A stretch of DNA of 64,000 nucleotides from Candidatus Poribacteria bacterium (GTDB lineage Bacteria; Poribacteria; WGA-4E; WGA-3G), in assembly GCA_012270865.1 (NCBI GenBank), contig JAAXHL010000113.1, positions 39,809 to 103,808 of the forward strand, read 5' to 3'. This document shows positions 44,004-53,051 of the stretch, one piece after another (within the stretch, counting starts at the first letter, position 1; each line of letters begins with the position of its first letter). The notes under the pieces were generated by a model. It searched no databases. It was not told the origin of the DNA and saw only the letters and a list, made by a program, of their open reading frames with translations. The position numbers and the translations under genes are program-made.

Positions 44004-44012
44004 TCCTACACG

Positions 44013-45665
44013 ATGCCTCCTAAGTCTTTCCTACAGTGCTATCTGCTTTTTTCTCTTATACTTGTCGGTAATAGTGCCGCACAATCACCTATCTTCGTGG
44101 ATGTTACCGAAGAGGCGGGAATCCATTTCAAACACAGCAACGGTAAAACGGATCATAAGCACATCATTGAGACGATGGGGTCTGGCGTTGTTTTTTTCGA
44201 TTACGACAGTGATGGCGATGCAGACCTTTATTTTCTGAACAGCGGAGACATTCCACAAAAGGGTCGAAACAACGAACAGGTACAACACGGAAATGTCCTC
44301 TACCGTAATGATGGCGATGGAGGGTTCGTGGATGTGACGGCGGTTTCAGGCATAGGAGATACGGGATATGGGATGGCAGCCACGGCAGGAGATATCGACA
44401 ACGATGGCGATGCGGATCTCTATGTCGCAAATTTCGGGAGCGATGTGCTTTACCTTAACAACGGCGACGGCACTTTTACCGATATTACTGAGGCTGCTGG
44501 CATTGATAATGACCTTTGGGGGATAGCAGCCGTCTATCTCGATTTCGATGTGGATGGTGATCTGGACATCTTTGTCGTCAACTATCTGGTGTATGAACTG
44601 TCGATGCCTGTCACCACATTTAAAGGTATTGTGGGTTACGGACACCCGCGCAGTTACGAAGGAACACCGGATGTGCTTTACCGTAACAATAGCAATGGCA
44701 CGTTTACCAATATCGCTGAGGCTGCAGGGGTCATAAATCCAACTGAGGGGAGAGGCATGGCAGCTGTTGCCTGCGACTACGATAATGACGGGTTTCCTGA
44801 TATTTACGTCACCAACGATACGAACCGCAATTTCTTATATCGCAACAACGGCGATGGCACATTTACCGACGAGAGCCTGTTCATCGGTGTCGGTTATGAT
44901 GAAGGCGGGATCGCGGAAGGGTCTATGGGGGTAGATTGCGGTGATTATAACGGTGACGGTTGGTTCGATCTGATCGTTGCGAATTCTGAGAAGGCGACCC
45001 TCTATAAGAATGAGGAAGGACTGCTTTTTGTTGATGCTACAGTGGAGAGCGGATTGCGACAACCGACTTTACCGTTTGTCGGTTTTAGTCCGATCTTTTT
45101 GGATTACGATAACGATGGTGATCTCGATCTGTTCTGTGCAAATGGACATCCCCAAGATGTCATCGAAGTCTTGATGGACCATGAGACCTACGCGCAACGC
45201 GACCAGATGTTTGAAAATCGTGGCGATGGCACCTACATAGATGTATCAGGAACCGCAGGCGATTATTTCACAACAGCACTCGTCGGTAGAGCCGCCGCGA
45301 CTGCGGACTACGACAATGACGGCGATACCGATATTGTCGTCATGAATTCCAATCAGCGTGCTGTTTTGCTTCGGAATGATGGCGGGAATACTCAGAACTG
45401 GATCGGTATAAAACTCGTCGGCAGTCGAAGTAACCGGGATGGGATTGGCGCGAAAGTTACGGTTGTAGCAGGTGAGACGACGCAGATGAAAGCCGTAAAG
45501 AGCGGTTCAAGTTATGCGTCAGGTAGCGATACACGACTGCTGTTCGGTTTAGGCGAGAACACACATATTGATCAAATTACGATTGTGTGGCACGGCGGAG
45601 CGACCCAAGCGATGAAAGGTGTGGCTATCAATCAGCATTTGACGATTGTAGAATCAGAAAAATAA
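44013..45665 (+). CDS. CRTAC1-family protein: FG-GAP repeats and ASPIC/UnbV domain
   Basis: The 550-residue secreted protein has a signal peptide to about residue 23. A VCBS/FG-GAP beta-propeller follows, with many calcium-binding DxDxDG loops such as FFDYDSDGDADLYFLN, DIDNDGDADLYVANFG and DYDNDGFPDIYVTND. The C-terminal ASPIC/UnbV domain starts near NWIGIKLVGSRSNRDGIGAKV and ends with LLFGLGE-x-x-x-IDQITIVW. These proteins are extracellular or envelope, probably calcium-stabilised and glycan- or protein-binding. It starts 9 nt after the FGE-like gene. The terminator at 45687 ends the operon. Confidence 0.93.
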   Translation: MPPKSFLQCYLLFSLILVGNSAAQSPIFVDVTEEAGIHFKHSNGKTDHKHIIETMGSGVVFFDYDSDGDADLYFLNSGDIPQKGRNNEQVQHGNVLYRNDGDGGFVDVTAVSGIGDTGYGMAATAGDIDNDGDADLYVANFGSDVLYLNNGDGTFTDITEAAGIDNDLWGIAAVYLDFDVDGDLDIFVVNYLVYELSMPVTTFKGIVGYGHPRSYEGTPDVLYRNNSNGTFTNIAEAAGVINPTEGRGMAAVACDYDNDGFPDIYVTNDTNRNFLYRNNGDGTFTDESLFIGVGYDEGGIAEGSMGVDCGDYNGDGWFDLIVANSEKATLYKNEEGLLFVDATVESGLRQPTLPFVGFSPIFLDYDNDGDLDLFCANGHPQDVIEVLMDHETYAQRDQMFENRGDGTYIDVSGTAGDYFTTALVGRAAATADYDNDGDTDIVVMNSNQRAVLLRNDGGNTQNWIGIKLVGSRSNRDGIGAKVTVVAGETTQMKAVKSGSSYASGSDTRLLFGLGENTHIDQITIVWHGGATQAMKGVAINQHLTIVESEK

Positions 45666-45686
45666 GGAGTTTCAAACAGCGTTAGA

Positions 45687-45729
45687 CAACAAAAACCCGT
45701 ATCCGGTTTCGGACACGGGTTTTTTGTTG
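45687..45729. terminator. strong rho-independent terminator, bidirectional
   Basis: Stem arms CAACAAAAACCCGT and ACGGGTTTTTTGTTG enclose an inner TCCG/CGGA stem. A T-run follows the stem on the plus strand, and a run of T precedes it on the minus strand. It lies between the CRTAC1 gene and the convergent secreted-protein gene. Confidence 0.9.
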
Positions 45730-45742
45730 CGTAGATTAAAAA

Positions 45743-46465
45743 CTATTGTCGCTTGAGGTCTGCCCACTGTGTTGCGAGTTTACCTTTCGGTTCGACCGGT
45801 GTCAGGACATCTAAGAAGAGATTATCCTCCGTTGGTGCGATGAGAAGGTCGGTGTCCGTTGGTTCAAAGCGGAGGTTGACATAATCTCCACCACCGGATT
45901 CACCACATTTGTAGTGGAGGTAATTTTCACCCTTCTGGAGTTCAATTTCCGTGGGTGTTGTGACGGATTGTACGCCGCCTGTCCATGCGGAGTTATCGTA
46001 CACCATATCACCGTTGAGCCATATCTGTGCGTGATCATCGTGTGCTGGATGCATGGTGGTTGTCCGGTCATCTGGTGAGATGATAGCGATGATACCGTGC
46101 CAAGTAACATTATTTGCGTCCGCAAACCCGTGGCTTGAGGAGATATTGTTCTGGTCTTCGATATCAAGTGTAATAACGGACCAACCGAGCAAAGCGCCAT
46201 TCGACGCGGCTTTGACGACGAAATTCGCTGTCTGTCCTGCGCCCTCGCGTGTCGAAACGGAAGCGTTTGTGATTGCGCCATTGGTGCCCTCAGAGAGGTA
46301 GTCGATCTCTGCGGAGGTACCGAACCCACCGGTCTCTGTTACGAGGTCAAGTCCCCACCATTTTTCAACCCAGTTATCACCTGCCGGTTGCCAATTTTGG
46401 GCAAGTGCCACTGGCGAGATCATGACGACAAAGGCAAGTGTGATAAAGATTGCGAATTTTTTCAT
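45743..46465 (-). CDS. secreted beta-rich protein, function unknown
   Basis: The 240-aa protein has a signal peptide cleaved after ALA (MKKFAIFITLAFVVMISPVALA) and a domain with WHGIIAIISPDDRTTTMHPAHDDHAQIWLNG, DMVYDNSAW and ENYLHYKCGESGGGDYVNLRF. This resembles PA14-like or carbohydrate-binding beta-sandwiches that hold a ligand through a surface loop with Asp/His. The C-terminal LATQWADLKRQ resembles a short tail I recall repeated at the end of other secreted proteins of this lineage, possibly a sorting signal. The leader is long (promoter at 46733). Confidence 0.7.
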   Translation of the reverse strand: MKKFAIFITLAFVVMISPVALAQNWQPAGDNWVEKWWGLDLVTETGGFGTSAEIDYLSEGTNGAITNASVSTREGAGQTANFVVKAASNGALLGWSVITLDIEDQNNISSSHGFADANNVTWHGIIAIISPDDRTTTMHPAHDDHAQIWLNGDMVYDNSAWTGGVQSVTTPTEIELQKGENYLHYKCGESGGGDYVNLRFEPTDTDLLIAPTEDNLFLDVLTPVEPKGKLATQWADLKRQ

Positions 46466-46732
46466 AGCTATGAAGTCTCCTTGTTCAATATACTTTTCAT
46501 TTCAGTCATAGACACAAGGCTTCAGGCTTTGAGCAAGAAGCGCGCTTCTCAAAACCGCGTCACCTTGAAGAATTTATTTTCGGTGATAGCAGTACTGCGA
46601 TGCAAATCACGTATTTAGATGCTGACATTTCACCGGTAAACCGATGTCGGTTTCTGCCAGCAGTGCGATTCTGTAGTCCTTCGCGGTGTTGTATACGGCA
46701 CCGCGAGGCGATATGAGAATACACTTTTGTAA
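46466..46732 (-). promoter_or_regulatory. long, structured 5' leader of the secreted protein gene
   Basis: About 260 nt lie between the -10 and the ATG on the minus strand. I see stems CGCGGTG/CACCGCG (46682-46706), TTTGAG-AAGCGCGCTT-CTCAAA (46529-46554), a ten-codon reading frame ATGAAAAGTATATTGAACAAG (46500-46480 and on, ending TAG at 46468) that overlaps the AAGGAG ribosome-binding site, and no other gene. This could be a regulatory leader, but no known riboswitch family fits. Confidence 0.4.
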
Positions 46733-46762
46733 ATTATAACACTTTTTAGGTATAAATTTCAA
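46733..46762 (-). promoter_or_regulatory. sigma-70-type promoter for the secreted protein (minus strand)
   Basis: -35 TTGAAA (46757-46762), 18-bp spacer, -10 TATAAT (46733-46738) on the minus strand. Confidence 0.75.
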
Positions 46763-46830
46763 GAAAAAAGTGTAGTGTCCACGGAATTTGTAAAAATGTA
46801 TCAGAAAGATGCAAATTTGTCAAGTTTAAT

Positions 46831-46859
46831 TTGAACAATGCCGTTTTTCGTGATACAAT
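46831..46859 (+). promoter_or_regulatory. sigma-70-type promoter deciding the double-VWA gene start
   Basis: -35 TTGAAC (46831-46836), 17-bp spacer, -10 TACAAT (46854-46859). The -10 ends only 4 nt before the TTG at 46863, so that TTG cannot be the start; GTG 46911 with GGAG at 7 nt is used. Confidence 0.7.
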
Positions 46860-46910
46860 AAATTGAACTTACCTGGAATAACCATCTCGAATCTAAAATG
46901 GAGAATGACT

Positions 46911-49115
46911 GTGAACCGTTCTTATAGACGACACCGCTCAATGCGCGCCCTCCTTTTCTCAGGCGTTGTTCATTTCTGCCTTATCATCGCTTTTACGTTT
47001 TCGTTCTATATCCAAAGACCAGCAGGTATCAAAGACGTAATTGCAGTGGATTTGATAACCCCGAAGGAGACCCCGCAACGTCCTCGTAGACTCAAACCGC
47101 CGCCCCCTAAACAGTTACGGGTGCCACAACAGACTGACCCGTCTACCGAATCCAACCAACGCTATTTAGACTTGGATGCCTCGGCGAATTTAATCAATGA
47201 AACCGTGCGGCAATCGGCGGTAGAACTTTTAAACAATGCAACGAAATCTGTGTCGGATACGGAGACCGCACTTCCAGATGTGATGACAGAAGCGCGCCCA
47301 TTCAATAGCCGTACTGCGCCGATCCATGAATCGGTGGCGAGTCCATTTCAAACCACAGCAGGCGAAGGTGTCGAAAGTGTTCGTCAACGCGTGAAAGGTG
47401 ACGGCAGGACCGGCTTTCACAAACTCGAATCGACAGGTGCTGCTGAAATCGGGTCTATCGGTGATGGTGACGGCGATGGTGATGGCGAAGGGACCGGCGA
47501 AGGAGATAACAGTAACCCGTTTGCAGATGCACTGGAAAATATCGCCGACCATATCGTCGCAACACGCGAAGTGGACAAGGTGAATGTTGTCTTTGTCGTG
47601 GATACGAGCGCAAGCATGCGCGATAATATTCAACAGGTCGCAGCGAACCTCTATAGCCTCACCGACACGTTTGACCTCGTCAATCTGGAGTATCACCTCG
47701 GTATGTCCGAATTCAGTGTACGACACGAAGGACAGAACCTCGAAATTCGCACCTTGTTACCGGATGTCGGTATGTTGCGGAGACGGATGCAGCAAGTCAC
47801 ACTTAGTGGTAATGAACACGCACTTGACGCGTTATTAGATACACTGCATCGGATCGATTTTCACGCCGATGCGGATAAGTTTATCATCCTCGTAACCGAC
47901 GAACCCGCAACGAGTGCTTTTCGCCAAGAAGATTCTAATACACAGATGCGCGAGAAGGTCATTAAGGAGTACCAACTTCAGGAAATCCGTGTTAACGTTC
48001 TCGGTTTCCCGGAACAATTTCAACATACGTTAGCGGAGACGACTGGTGGATTGTGGCAGCAGATTCCGGGGGACTTCGGTGGCGCAACCTCGCTTCCGAG
48101 CACGCGCGCCGGAAATAGTGCATTTATCAAAGTCTTTCGGGACATCGTTACTGACATCCGTCGCAGCGGCGGTCAATTGCTATTCAGCATGGAATCTCAA
48201 TTCGAGGTTGAACTCGAAGACGGTGATATACCGGCAAAGAAATTGGAGCGTGAATTTGAGCGAAACGGTATCTCTCTGTCCATGGGTGGAAGCTTGTTTA
48301 ATAATGCTAAGGTTTGGGAAAAAAAGGAAGGCGATCTGTGGGTGATTACCGACTACGCCAACCGTCAGACCTACACAATCCGTAAGGCAGGGAACAGACT
48401 GAACGTTTATGCAGGTATCTATCCTGAAAGTTGGAATCTCTCTGAGAATCTCACTGCTTTGACGCAACAACGCGGGAACAGATGGCTTATCAATGACCGT
48501 AGAGGCAATCGTATGTACACTGTCCGTAATGAAAAAGATCGCTTGAATGTCTATGCGGGTGGAACGCCGGGTGCATCACCTGAAAAGGGATTTGGAACTG
48601 TCGTAGACATCGTTGTGATGCTCGATTATAGCCGAAGCATGGGCGGGAAGTCTGAAGCCATTATGCTCGGTTTAAGTACACTCATCGGTCGGTTAGACAT
48701 TCTACCTATCAAGTATCGGATCGGACTTATTCGTTTTGCGGAGGCGAAGGATGCCATCAAGGTCATCAACGGTGCCGTCGTCACGCAGATGCCGTTGAAC
48801 GAATCTATGTTGAAAAGTTATATGGAGGATCCGTTCGGTGGTGATGAACATCTTATTGATGCGATTGTGGAAGGGGTGCCGAAAGTGAAATTCAGTCCGT
48901 TCGCGAGCCGATTCCTGCTCATTTTGACGGACGAACCGACAACAGGAAAATATCCGCCTGAACGTGCGCTCAGCGTGTGTCAATCGTTAGGTGTCCGTGC
49001 GTACATTATCGGTCATCCCAGGGCGGATGATTTTCAGAAGACGCTTGCGGAGCAGACGGGTGGAATCTTTTTCACAATGCCGAAGCATCTAAACAAGACT
49101 TATCCGAATCAGTAG
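46911..49115 (+). CDS. membrane-anchored double VWA-domain protein with TonB-like N-terminus
   Basis: The start is GTG 46911 (GGAG, 7-nt spacing). The 734-residue protein has a single N-terminal membrane helix (about 15-34) and a TonB-like Pro/Arg-rich stretch. A Gly-Asp-rich run (DGDGDGDGEG near 185) follows. The first von Willebrand A domain has MIDAS motif D231-T-S-A-S. A repeat pair follows, about 471-498 and 521-548, both ending DRLNVYAG or NRLNVYAG. The second VWA has MIDAS D572-Y-S-R-S. Both MIDAS loops are intact, so metal-dependent ligand binding outside the membrane is likely. Partners are unknown. Confidence 0.82.
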   Translation: MNRSYRRHRSMRALLFSGVVHFCLIIAFTFSFYIQRPAGIKDVIAVDLITPKETPQRPRRLKPPPPKQLRVPQQTDPSTESNQRYLDLDASANLINETVRQSAVELLNNATKSVSDTETALPDVMTEARPFNSRTAPIHESVASPFQTTAGEGVESVRQRVKGDGRTGFHKLESTGAAEIGSIGDGDGDGDGEGTGEGDNSNPFADALENIADHIVATREVDKVNVVFVVDTSASMRDNIQQVAANLYSLTDTFDLVNLEYHLGMSEFSVRHEGQNLEIRTLLPDVGMLRRRMQQVTLSGNEHALDALLDTLHRIDFHADADKFIILVTDEPATSAFRQEDSNTQMREKVIKEYQLQEIRVNVLGFPEQFQHTLAETTGGLWQQIPGDFGGATSLPSTRAGNSAFIKVFRDIVTDIRRSGGQLLFSMESQFEVELEDGDIPAKKLEREFERNGISLSMGGSLFNNAKVWEKKEGDLWVITDYANRQTYTIRKAGNRLNVYAGIYPESWNLSENLTALTQQRGNRWLINDRRGNRMYTVRNEKDRLNVYAGGTPGASPEKGFGTVVDIVVMLDYSRSMGGKSEAIMLGLSTLIGRLDILPIKYRIGLIRFAEAKDAIKVINGAVVTQMPLNESMLKSYMEDPFGGDEHLIDAIVEGVPKVKFSPFASRFLLILTDEPTTGKYPPERALSVCQSLGVRAYIIGHPRADDFQKTLAEQTGGIFFTMPKHLNKTYPNQ

Positions 49116-49150
49116 ATTGGTTTTCAGTTGTCAGTACTCAGTTATCGGTT
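49116..49150. repeat. short CAGTTGTCAGT-type intergenic repeat
   Basis: TTTTCAGTTGTCAGTACTCAGTTATCGG belongs to a dispersed family also seen at 54652-54678 and, inverted, at 54788-54815. Only the repeat lies between the VWA and PRTase genes, apart from 49151-49272, which holds no other gene. Confidence 0.55.
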
Positions 49151-49272
49151 GTCTGTCCTTGCTATTGAAAACCATAGTAGGGTTATAGACTTGATGCTTG
49201 ATGAGGCAAAGTCTTATCACTATTCTCTTCGCGGCGGAACTGGGTTGCGTGTACGAGACTGGGAAGGAGACA

Positions 49273-49875
49273 ATGAATATTAATCCACAAGAAATTCACG
49301 GCAATTGGCGGGCAGGTTGGGCTTTGGATGTTCATACATTATCAAGTCGTCCTTTGCCGGGCGGGGGATATGATACGAATCGACCTGAATTTGGCGAATT
49401 GGTTTTCCAGTTGAAATATCGTCATGATAGGACGAACATTCAACCGATAGCAGAAGTTGCCGCTAAATTCGTTAAAGAGGAATTTGCCGTCGATGGATAT
49501 CCGATCCTCCCATATCTGAAGGCGGTTCTTCCGATTCCACCATCAGATCAAAATAGGGATTTTCAGCCTGTTCCCGAAGTCGCACAAGAAATAGGGAAAC
49601 TCCTAAGTGTGCCGGTACGTACAGATTATCTGACAAAGGTGAAGCAGACAACTCCTCTCAAGAATCTCTCAGATGTTGCAAGCAAACGCGAACAACTTCG
49701 TGGGGCGTTTGTTGTCCAGTCACAAGATTTGAAGAATCAATGTGTTTTGTTGGTTGATGACCTCTATGACTCAGGGACAACTTTGACAGAGGTAACCAAA
49801 GTTCTCTATGAACAGGGTGATGTTCAACATGTTCTCGTCTTAACACTTACTCGAACACGGACAGGTGGTAATTGA
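49273..49875 (+). CDS. ComF-like phosphoribosyltransferase domain protein
   Basis: The start at 49273 has GGAAGGAGACA just upstream. The 200-aa protein carries a PRTase domain with LLVDDLYDSGTTL (V161-DD-LYDSGTT), the PRPP-binding loop, and an earlier LPIPPSDQNRDFQPV. It lacks the N-terminal zinc-ribbon of housekeeping ComF (no CxxC anywhere). FVKEEFAVDGYPILP-like sequence leads into the fold. The DprA-like gene begins 48 nt downstream. This makes a tight two-gene unit, which I treat as a candidate functional pair rather than a random neighbour. Confidence 0.85.
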   Translation: MNINPQEIHGNWRAGWALDVHTLSSRPLPGGGYDTNRPEFGELVFQLKYRHDRTNIQPIAEVAAKFVKEEFAVDGYPILPYLKAVLPIPPSDQNRDFQPVPEVAQEIGKLLSVPVRTDYLTKVKQTTPLKNLSDVASKREQLRGAFVVQSQDLKNQCVLLVDDLYDSGTTLTEVTKVLYEQGDVQHVLVLTLTRTRTGGN

Positions 49876-49923
49876 AAATATGACTTCCAGAGTTCCTAAA
49901 CTGATCCAAACAAGGATAGAAAA

Positions 49924-50886
49924 ATGAACATTAACAGAGATTATTTCTGGTTCCGACTCTTTAAGACGCGTGGCATAGGTCCCAAATTTTTGATTTCGGT
50001 TGCCGAAATTTTGGAAGCAGAAAACCTAAACCCAGAAATGTTACCGTCCAGTCAAAGCGATCTCTCGTTGCAATTTCCAAAGTTAGCGAAAATTCTTAAT
50101 GGGAAAATCCGCTCAGAGGATAGAGAAAAAGTATCCGCATCGTACAAACAACTTAAAGATCAGGGAATTGATATTATCTATCCCGGGCACCCAGATTTTC
50201 CGCCAAACGTTCTTGAAATTTCACCGATCCTGTTTGTTAAGGGGCAGCAAAAACGTCTTCTATCAGATAGTGTCGCAATCGTTGGTGCTCGGAACGTATC
50301 GGACAAAGGGATTCGTATTGCGAGGAAACTTGCTGGTGATCTTGCGCGCGAAGGTATAAACGTTGTCTCTGGATACGCCAAAGGTGTTGACTCAGAAGCA
50401 CACTTAGGTGCGTTAGAGACAGAAGGAACAACGACACTTGTACTTCCCAACGGCATCAATCAACTACGTCAGAAAAACGCATTTAAGAAATTCAATTGGG
50501 ATCGAGATGTCCTCGCGGTTTCGCAATTTGATCCAGATACCAAATGGATTGCGCGCAACGCAATGGTACGAAACAAACTTGTGTGTGCACTCTCTAAAGC
50601 GGTTGTTGTCATTGAATCGGGGCCTGAACGAGATGCTCAAGGCAAAATGAGTGGGACCTTCAACACTGGGAAAACAGCTCTCAGTATGGGTTTACCGCTT
50701 TTTGTACTCAATCCCAATTGCCTTAACAATGCGCCGGAAGGGAACGCTGATTTGATTGCGGTAGGTGGCTATAGCCTCAATCCTGCTGACGGTGCCAAGG
50801 AAATCGTCGAACGCATCTTTGTCAAAACGAAGGTCCCTATTTCAATCGCAAATCAGAATTCTGCTGAGCAAACATCACTTTTCTGA
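49924..50886 (+). CDS. DprA/Smf-like SLOG-domain protein
   Basis: The 320-residue protein has the DprA Rossmann core: SVAIVGARNVSDKGIRIA (117-134), VVSGYAKGVDSEAHLGAL, TTTLVLPNGI and ARNAMVRNKL. The first about 100 residues (WFRLFKTRGIGPKFLISVAEIL) are the SAM-like helix-hairpin helix found in DprA. The C-terminal DML1 winged helix of competence DprA is absent; the protein ends after an extended tail. It follows the PRTase gene closely. In competence DprA loads RecA on ssDNA, but here nothing else of competence is seen. Confidence 0.88.
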   Translation: MNINRDYFWFRLFKTRGIGPKFLISVAEILEAENLNPEMLPSSQSDLSLQFPKLAKILNGKIRSEDREKVSASYKQLKDQGIDIIYPGHPDFPPNVLEISPILFVKGQQKRLLSDSVAIVGARNVSDKGIRIARKLAGDLAREGINVVSGYAKGVDSEAHLGALETEGTTTLVLPNGINQLRQKNAFKKFNWDRDVLAVSQFDPDTKWIARNAMVRNKLVCALSKAVVVIESGPERDAQGKMSGTFNTGKTALSMGLPLFVLNPNCLNNAPEGNADLIAVGGYSLNPADGAKEIVERIFVKTKVPISIANQNSAEQTSLF

Positions 50887-51021
50887 GAATTTCAAGTACC
50901 TAATTGGCATTTGTAGTTTATCATTGGCGAGATTTCAAACCTCGACAACAATAGAACACGGTTCTAATTTTTACACATCTTGAACCAATAACCGACAACT
51001 ATTAACCGAAAGGAAATAACA

Positions 51022-51543
51022 GTGTCAACAACTTCTACAAGTACACAACAACACCGAGAAATGGCAACTGAAGAGGGACCTGTCGCTGTCGCGATTGTCA
51101 CCGTGAGCGACACCCGCACGCCTGAAACCGACAAAAACGCGGTATTTTTGCGTGAACAACTCGAAGCGGAAGGGAATAGCGTCGCTGCTTATCAAATCAT
51201 AAAAGACGAGCCGGATCAAGTGGCGGCAGTGTTAGATAAGATGGCGGAAAGCGACGCACAGGTTATCCTATTCAACGGTGGCACGGGTATCGCACCCCGC
51301 GATACTACGTTTGATATTCTCGACCGCAAATTGGAAAAGACGCTGCCAGGATTCGGTGAACTTTTTCGGATGTTCAGTTACGATCAGGTCGGTGCAGCGG
51401 CGATGCTTTCGCGCGCAACGGCAGGCGTTTATCGTGGGAAAGTGGTTATATCTACACCCGGATCAACAGCGGCTGTGCAACTGGCATGGGAGAAATTGAT
51501 CGGACCCGAATTGCAGCATCTGGCGTGGGAAGTAGGACGTTAG
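51022..51543 (+). CDS. moaB: molybdopterin adenylyltransferase family (MoaB/MogA-like)
   Basis: The 173-aa protein starts at GTG (AAAGGAAATA upstream). It has [18 protein letters not shown], then [17 protein letters not shown] (core [10 protein letters not shown] 85-94) and [19 protein letters not shown], ending with [17 protein letters not shown]. All are signatures of MoaB/MogA, which bind molybdopterin and activate or insert molybdenum. Whether it is the MoaB or Mog type cannot be settled. A sulfite-oxidase-like molybdoenzyme is encoded at 55447, consistent with need of the cofactor. Other moa genes are not in the window. Confidence 0.92.
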   Translation: MSTTSTSTQQHREMATEEGPVAVAIVTVSDTRTPETDKNAVFLREQLEAEGNSVAAYQIIKDEPDQVAAVLDKMAESDAQVILFNGGTGIAPRDTTFDILDRKLEKTLPGFGELFRMFSYDQVGAAAMLSRATAGVYRGKVVISTPGSTAAVQLAWEKLIGPELQHLAWEVGR

Positions 51544-51637
51544 TTTGATAATGGTTATCCGTTCACAGTACCGTTTTCTGCGAAAACCTTTCAGGACGCT
51601 GATGGTTCGTGGCTGACTGCTGTAATCTTGACGCTTC

Positions 51638-52981
51638 CTACAAATCCTCAACGTCTCCACTCACTTTTGAGATTGTGTATTCTCGTTTGCCTGATGGTGG
51701 CAACGGTATCTCGTCAACGACCTCCACTGTAACAACGACAGTCATGCCGAGTGCGTCTTGGATGCTCTGTACGAGGAAGCGGCGCGTCGCTTCTGTCCAT
51801 TTTTCATCGGTAACGACTTTCAAAACACAGTGCTTGAGTGATTCTTGGATAATTTGGAACTGTGTTACGCCATCAATGTCGTAGAACTGTTGTGTGAAAT
51901 AACCACCGTGTATTAATGTTCCGCTTCTCGTTCGGAAGGTGGCGGTCGTGCGTCCGAGCAATTCTGCTAAGATGGGTAAGTCGTTCCCACATGGACACAT
52001 TTCGTCGGAGAGCCTCCCAACATCTCCAATCCGATACCGAATAAACGGCATAGCGTAGTTATTAAGCTGCGTGATGAGGATCTCTCCCGGCTCGGTATAT
52101 GGATCCGGACTCTCTATCTCAAGGTAGAGGTCGCGACAGTTGATATGCATTCTCCCTTCGGCACACTCCATTGCAATTAATCCGACTTCCCTGCTGCCAT
52201 AGCGATTGTAGACTTTAGTCTTAAAAACATATTCTGCTAAGGTGCGGTAATGCGGGTGTAGCATCTCGGCGGACGCTATGATACCCTTTAATTTGCAAAG
52301 CGAGGTCAGACCGTTCTCAAAAATGAATTTGGCGAATTGGTAAAGGGAGGAGGGGTAGGCGAGAAGTGTCTGCGGTTGGCACTGATTCATCTTCTCAAAG
52401 GCTGCCGACATTGCTGTGTCTGTGAGACGAAATCCGTTGAGCCAGTACTGATTCCGCCAAAAGTTGTTAAGCTGATGTTTCCAGTGGCTGTCTTTACCCA
52501 AATCTGCCAAGGTTCCCCAGATAATCAGTTGCGGTTCCCCGAAATTCCACCCTGCCCACTGATCAAAATAGTAGACACTCAGATTCCGTTGATTCCAATA
52601 ATTTCTGTCCTGATAGAACGTAAGGGGTGTCCCTGTTGAACCGCCGGTAGCATTTCTGATTCGCTGTTTCCGGGTGAAGGCTGTAGAATAGAGTCTATCC
52701 AACTGTTCTCGGATATCCTGCTTCTCAAGTGTCGGAATCCGCGATATATCAGAATGTGCGGGTCTTAGGAATTCTCGGTAGTACGGTGTCGTCTGATAGG
52801 CGTGTTGGAGAAGCCGTTCTAAGCGTTGTGCCTGAAACGCTTCAATGACTTCACGCGGCGCGTCTAAAATCTCGAATGTTCGCGAGAGTTGGGTGTCGTA
52901 GTCCAAGCCTTTTCGATATATATTGTAGGCGTGCCACGCTAATTTTGAAAGTAACCGTTTGGTAGAATGACGGATTGGCAT
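51638..52981 (-). CDS. phenylacetate-CoA ligase (PaaK/CapK)-like adenylate-forming enzyme
   Basis: The 447-aa protein of the ANL superfamily has the P-loop RNATGGSTGTPLTFYQD near residue 110, then NRYGSREVGLIAMEC, the acyl-adenylate-binding region, and IPLPPSGKREYT near the end. The final LPPSGKR is the C-terminal catalytic-lysine region of PaaK relatives. CapK-type members near capsule genes act in polysaccharide modification. A cysteine pair CPCG near residue 325 is unusual but seen in some CapK relatives. There is no adjacent capsule locus in the window. The substrate is unknown. Confidence 0.88.
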   Translation of the reverse strand: MPIRHSTKRLLSKLAWHAYNIYRKGLDYDTQLSRTFEILDAPREVIEAFQAQRLERLLQHAYQTTPYYREFLRPAHSDISRIPTLEKQDIREQLDRLYSTAFTRKQRIRNATGGSTGTPLTFYQDRNYWNQRNLSVYYFDQWAGWNFGEPQLIIWGTLADLGKDSHWKHQLNNFWRNQYWLNGFRLTDTAMSAAFEKMNQCQPQTLLAYPSSLYQFAKFIFENGLTSLCKLKGIIASAEMLHPHYRTLAEYVFKTKVYNRYGSREVGLIAMECAEGRMHINCRDLYLEIESPDPYTEPGEILITQLNNYAMPFIRYRIGDVGRLSDEMCPCGNDLPILAELLGRTTATFRTRSGTLIHGGYFTQQFYDIDGVTQFQIIQESLKHCVLKVVTDEKWTEATRRFLVQSIQDALGMTVVVTVEVVDEIPLPPSGKREYTISKVSGDVEDL

Positions 52982-53051
52982 GATATCAAGCTAATCGGTG
53001 GTGTGCCCGAGTTTTCTCCGATGTTGTATACTTATGTGTGGACAGGTTTGT

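Noticed and set aside
46466..46732. c-di-GMP-type (GEMM-I) riboswitch in the leader of the secreted-protein gene
   Set aside because: Fragments resembling GACGC and CAAAGCC appear but are separated by a hairpin, and the GGCAAACC half is absent.
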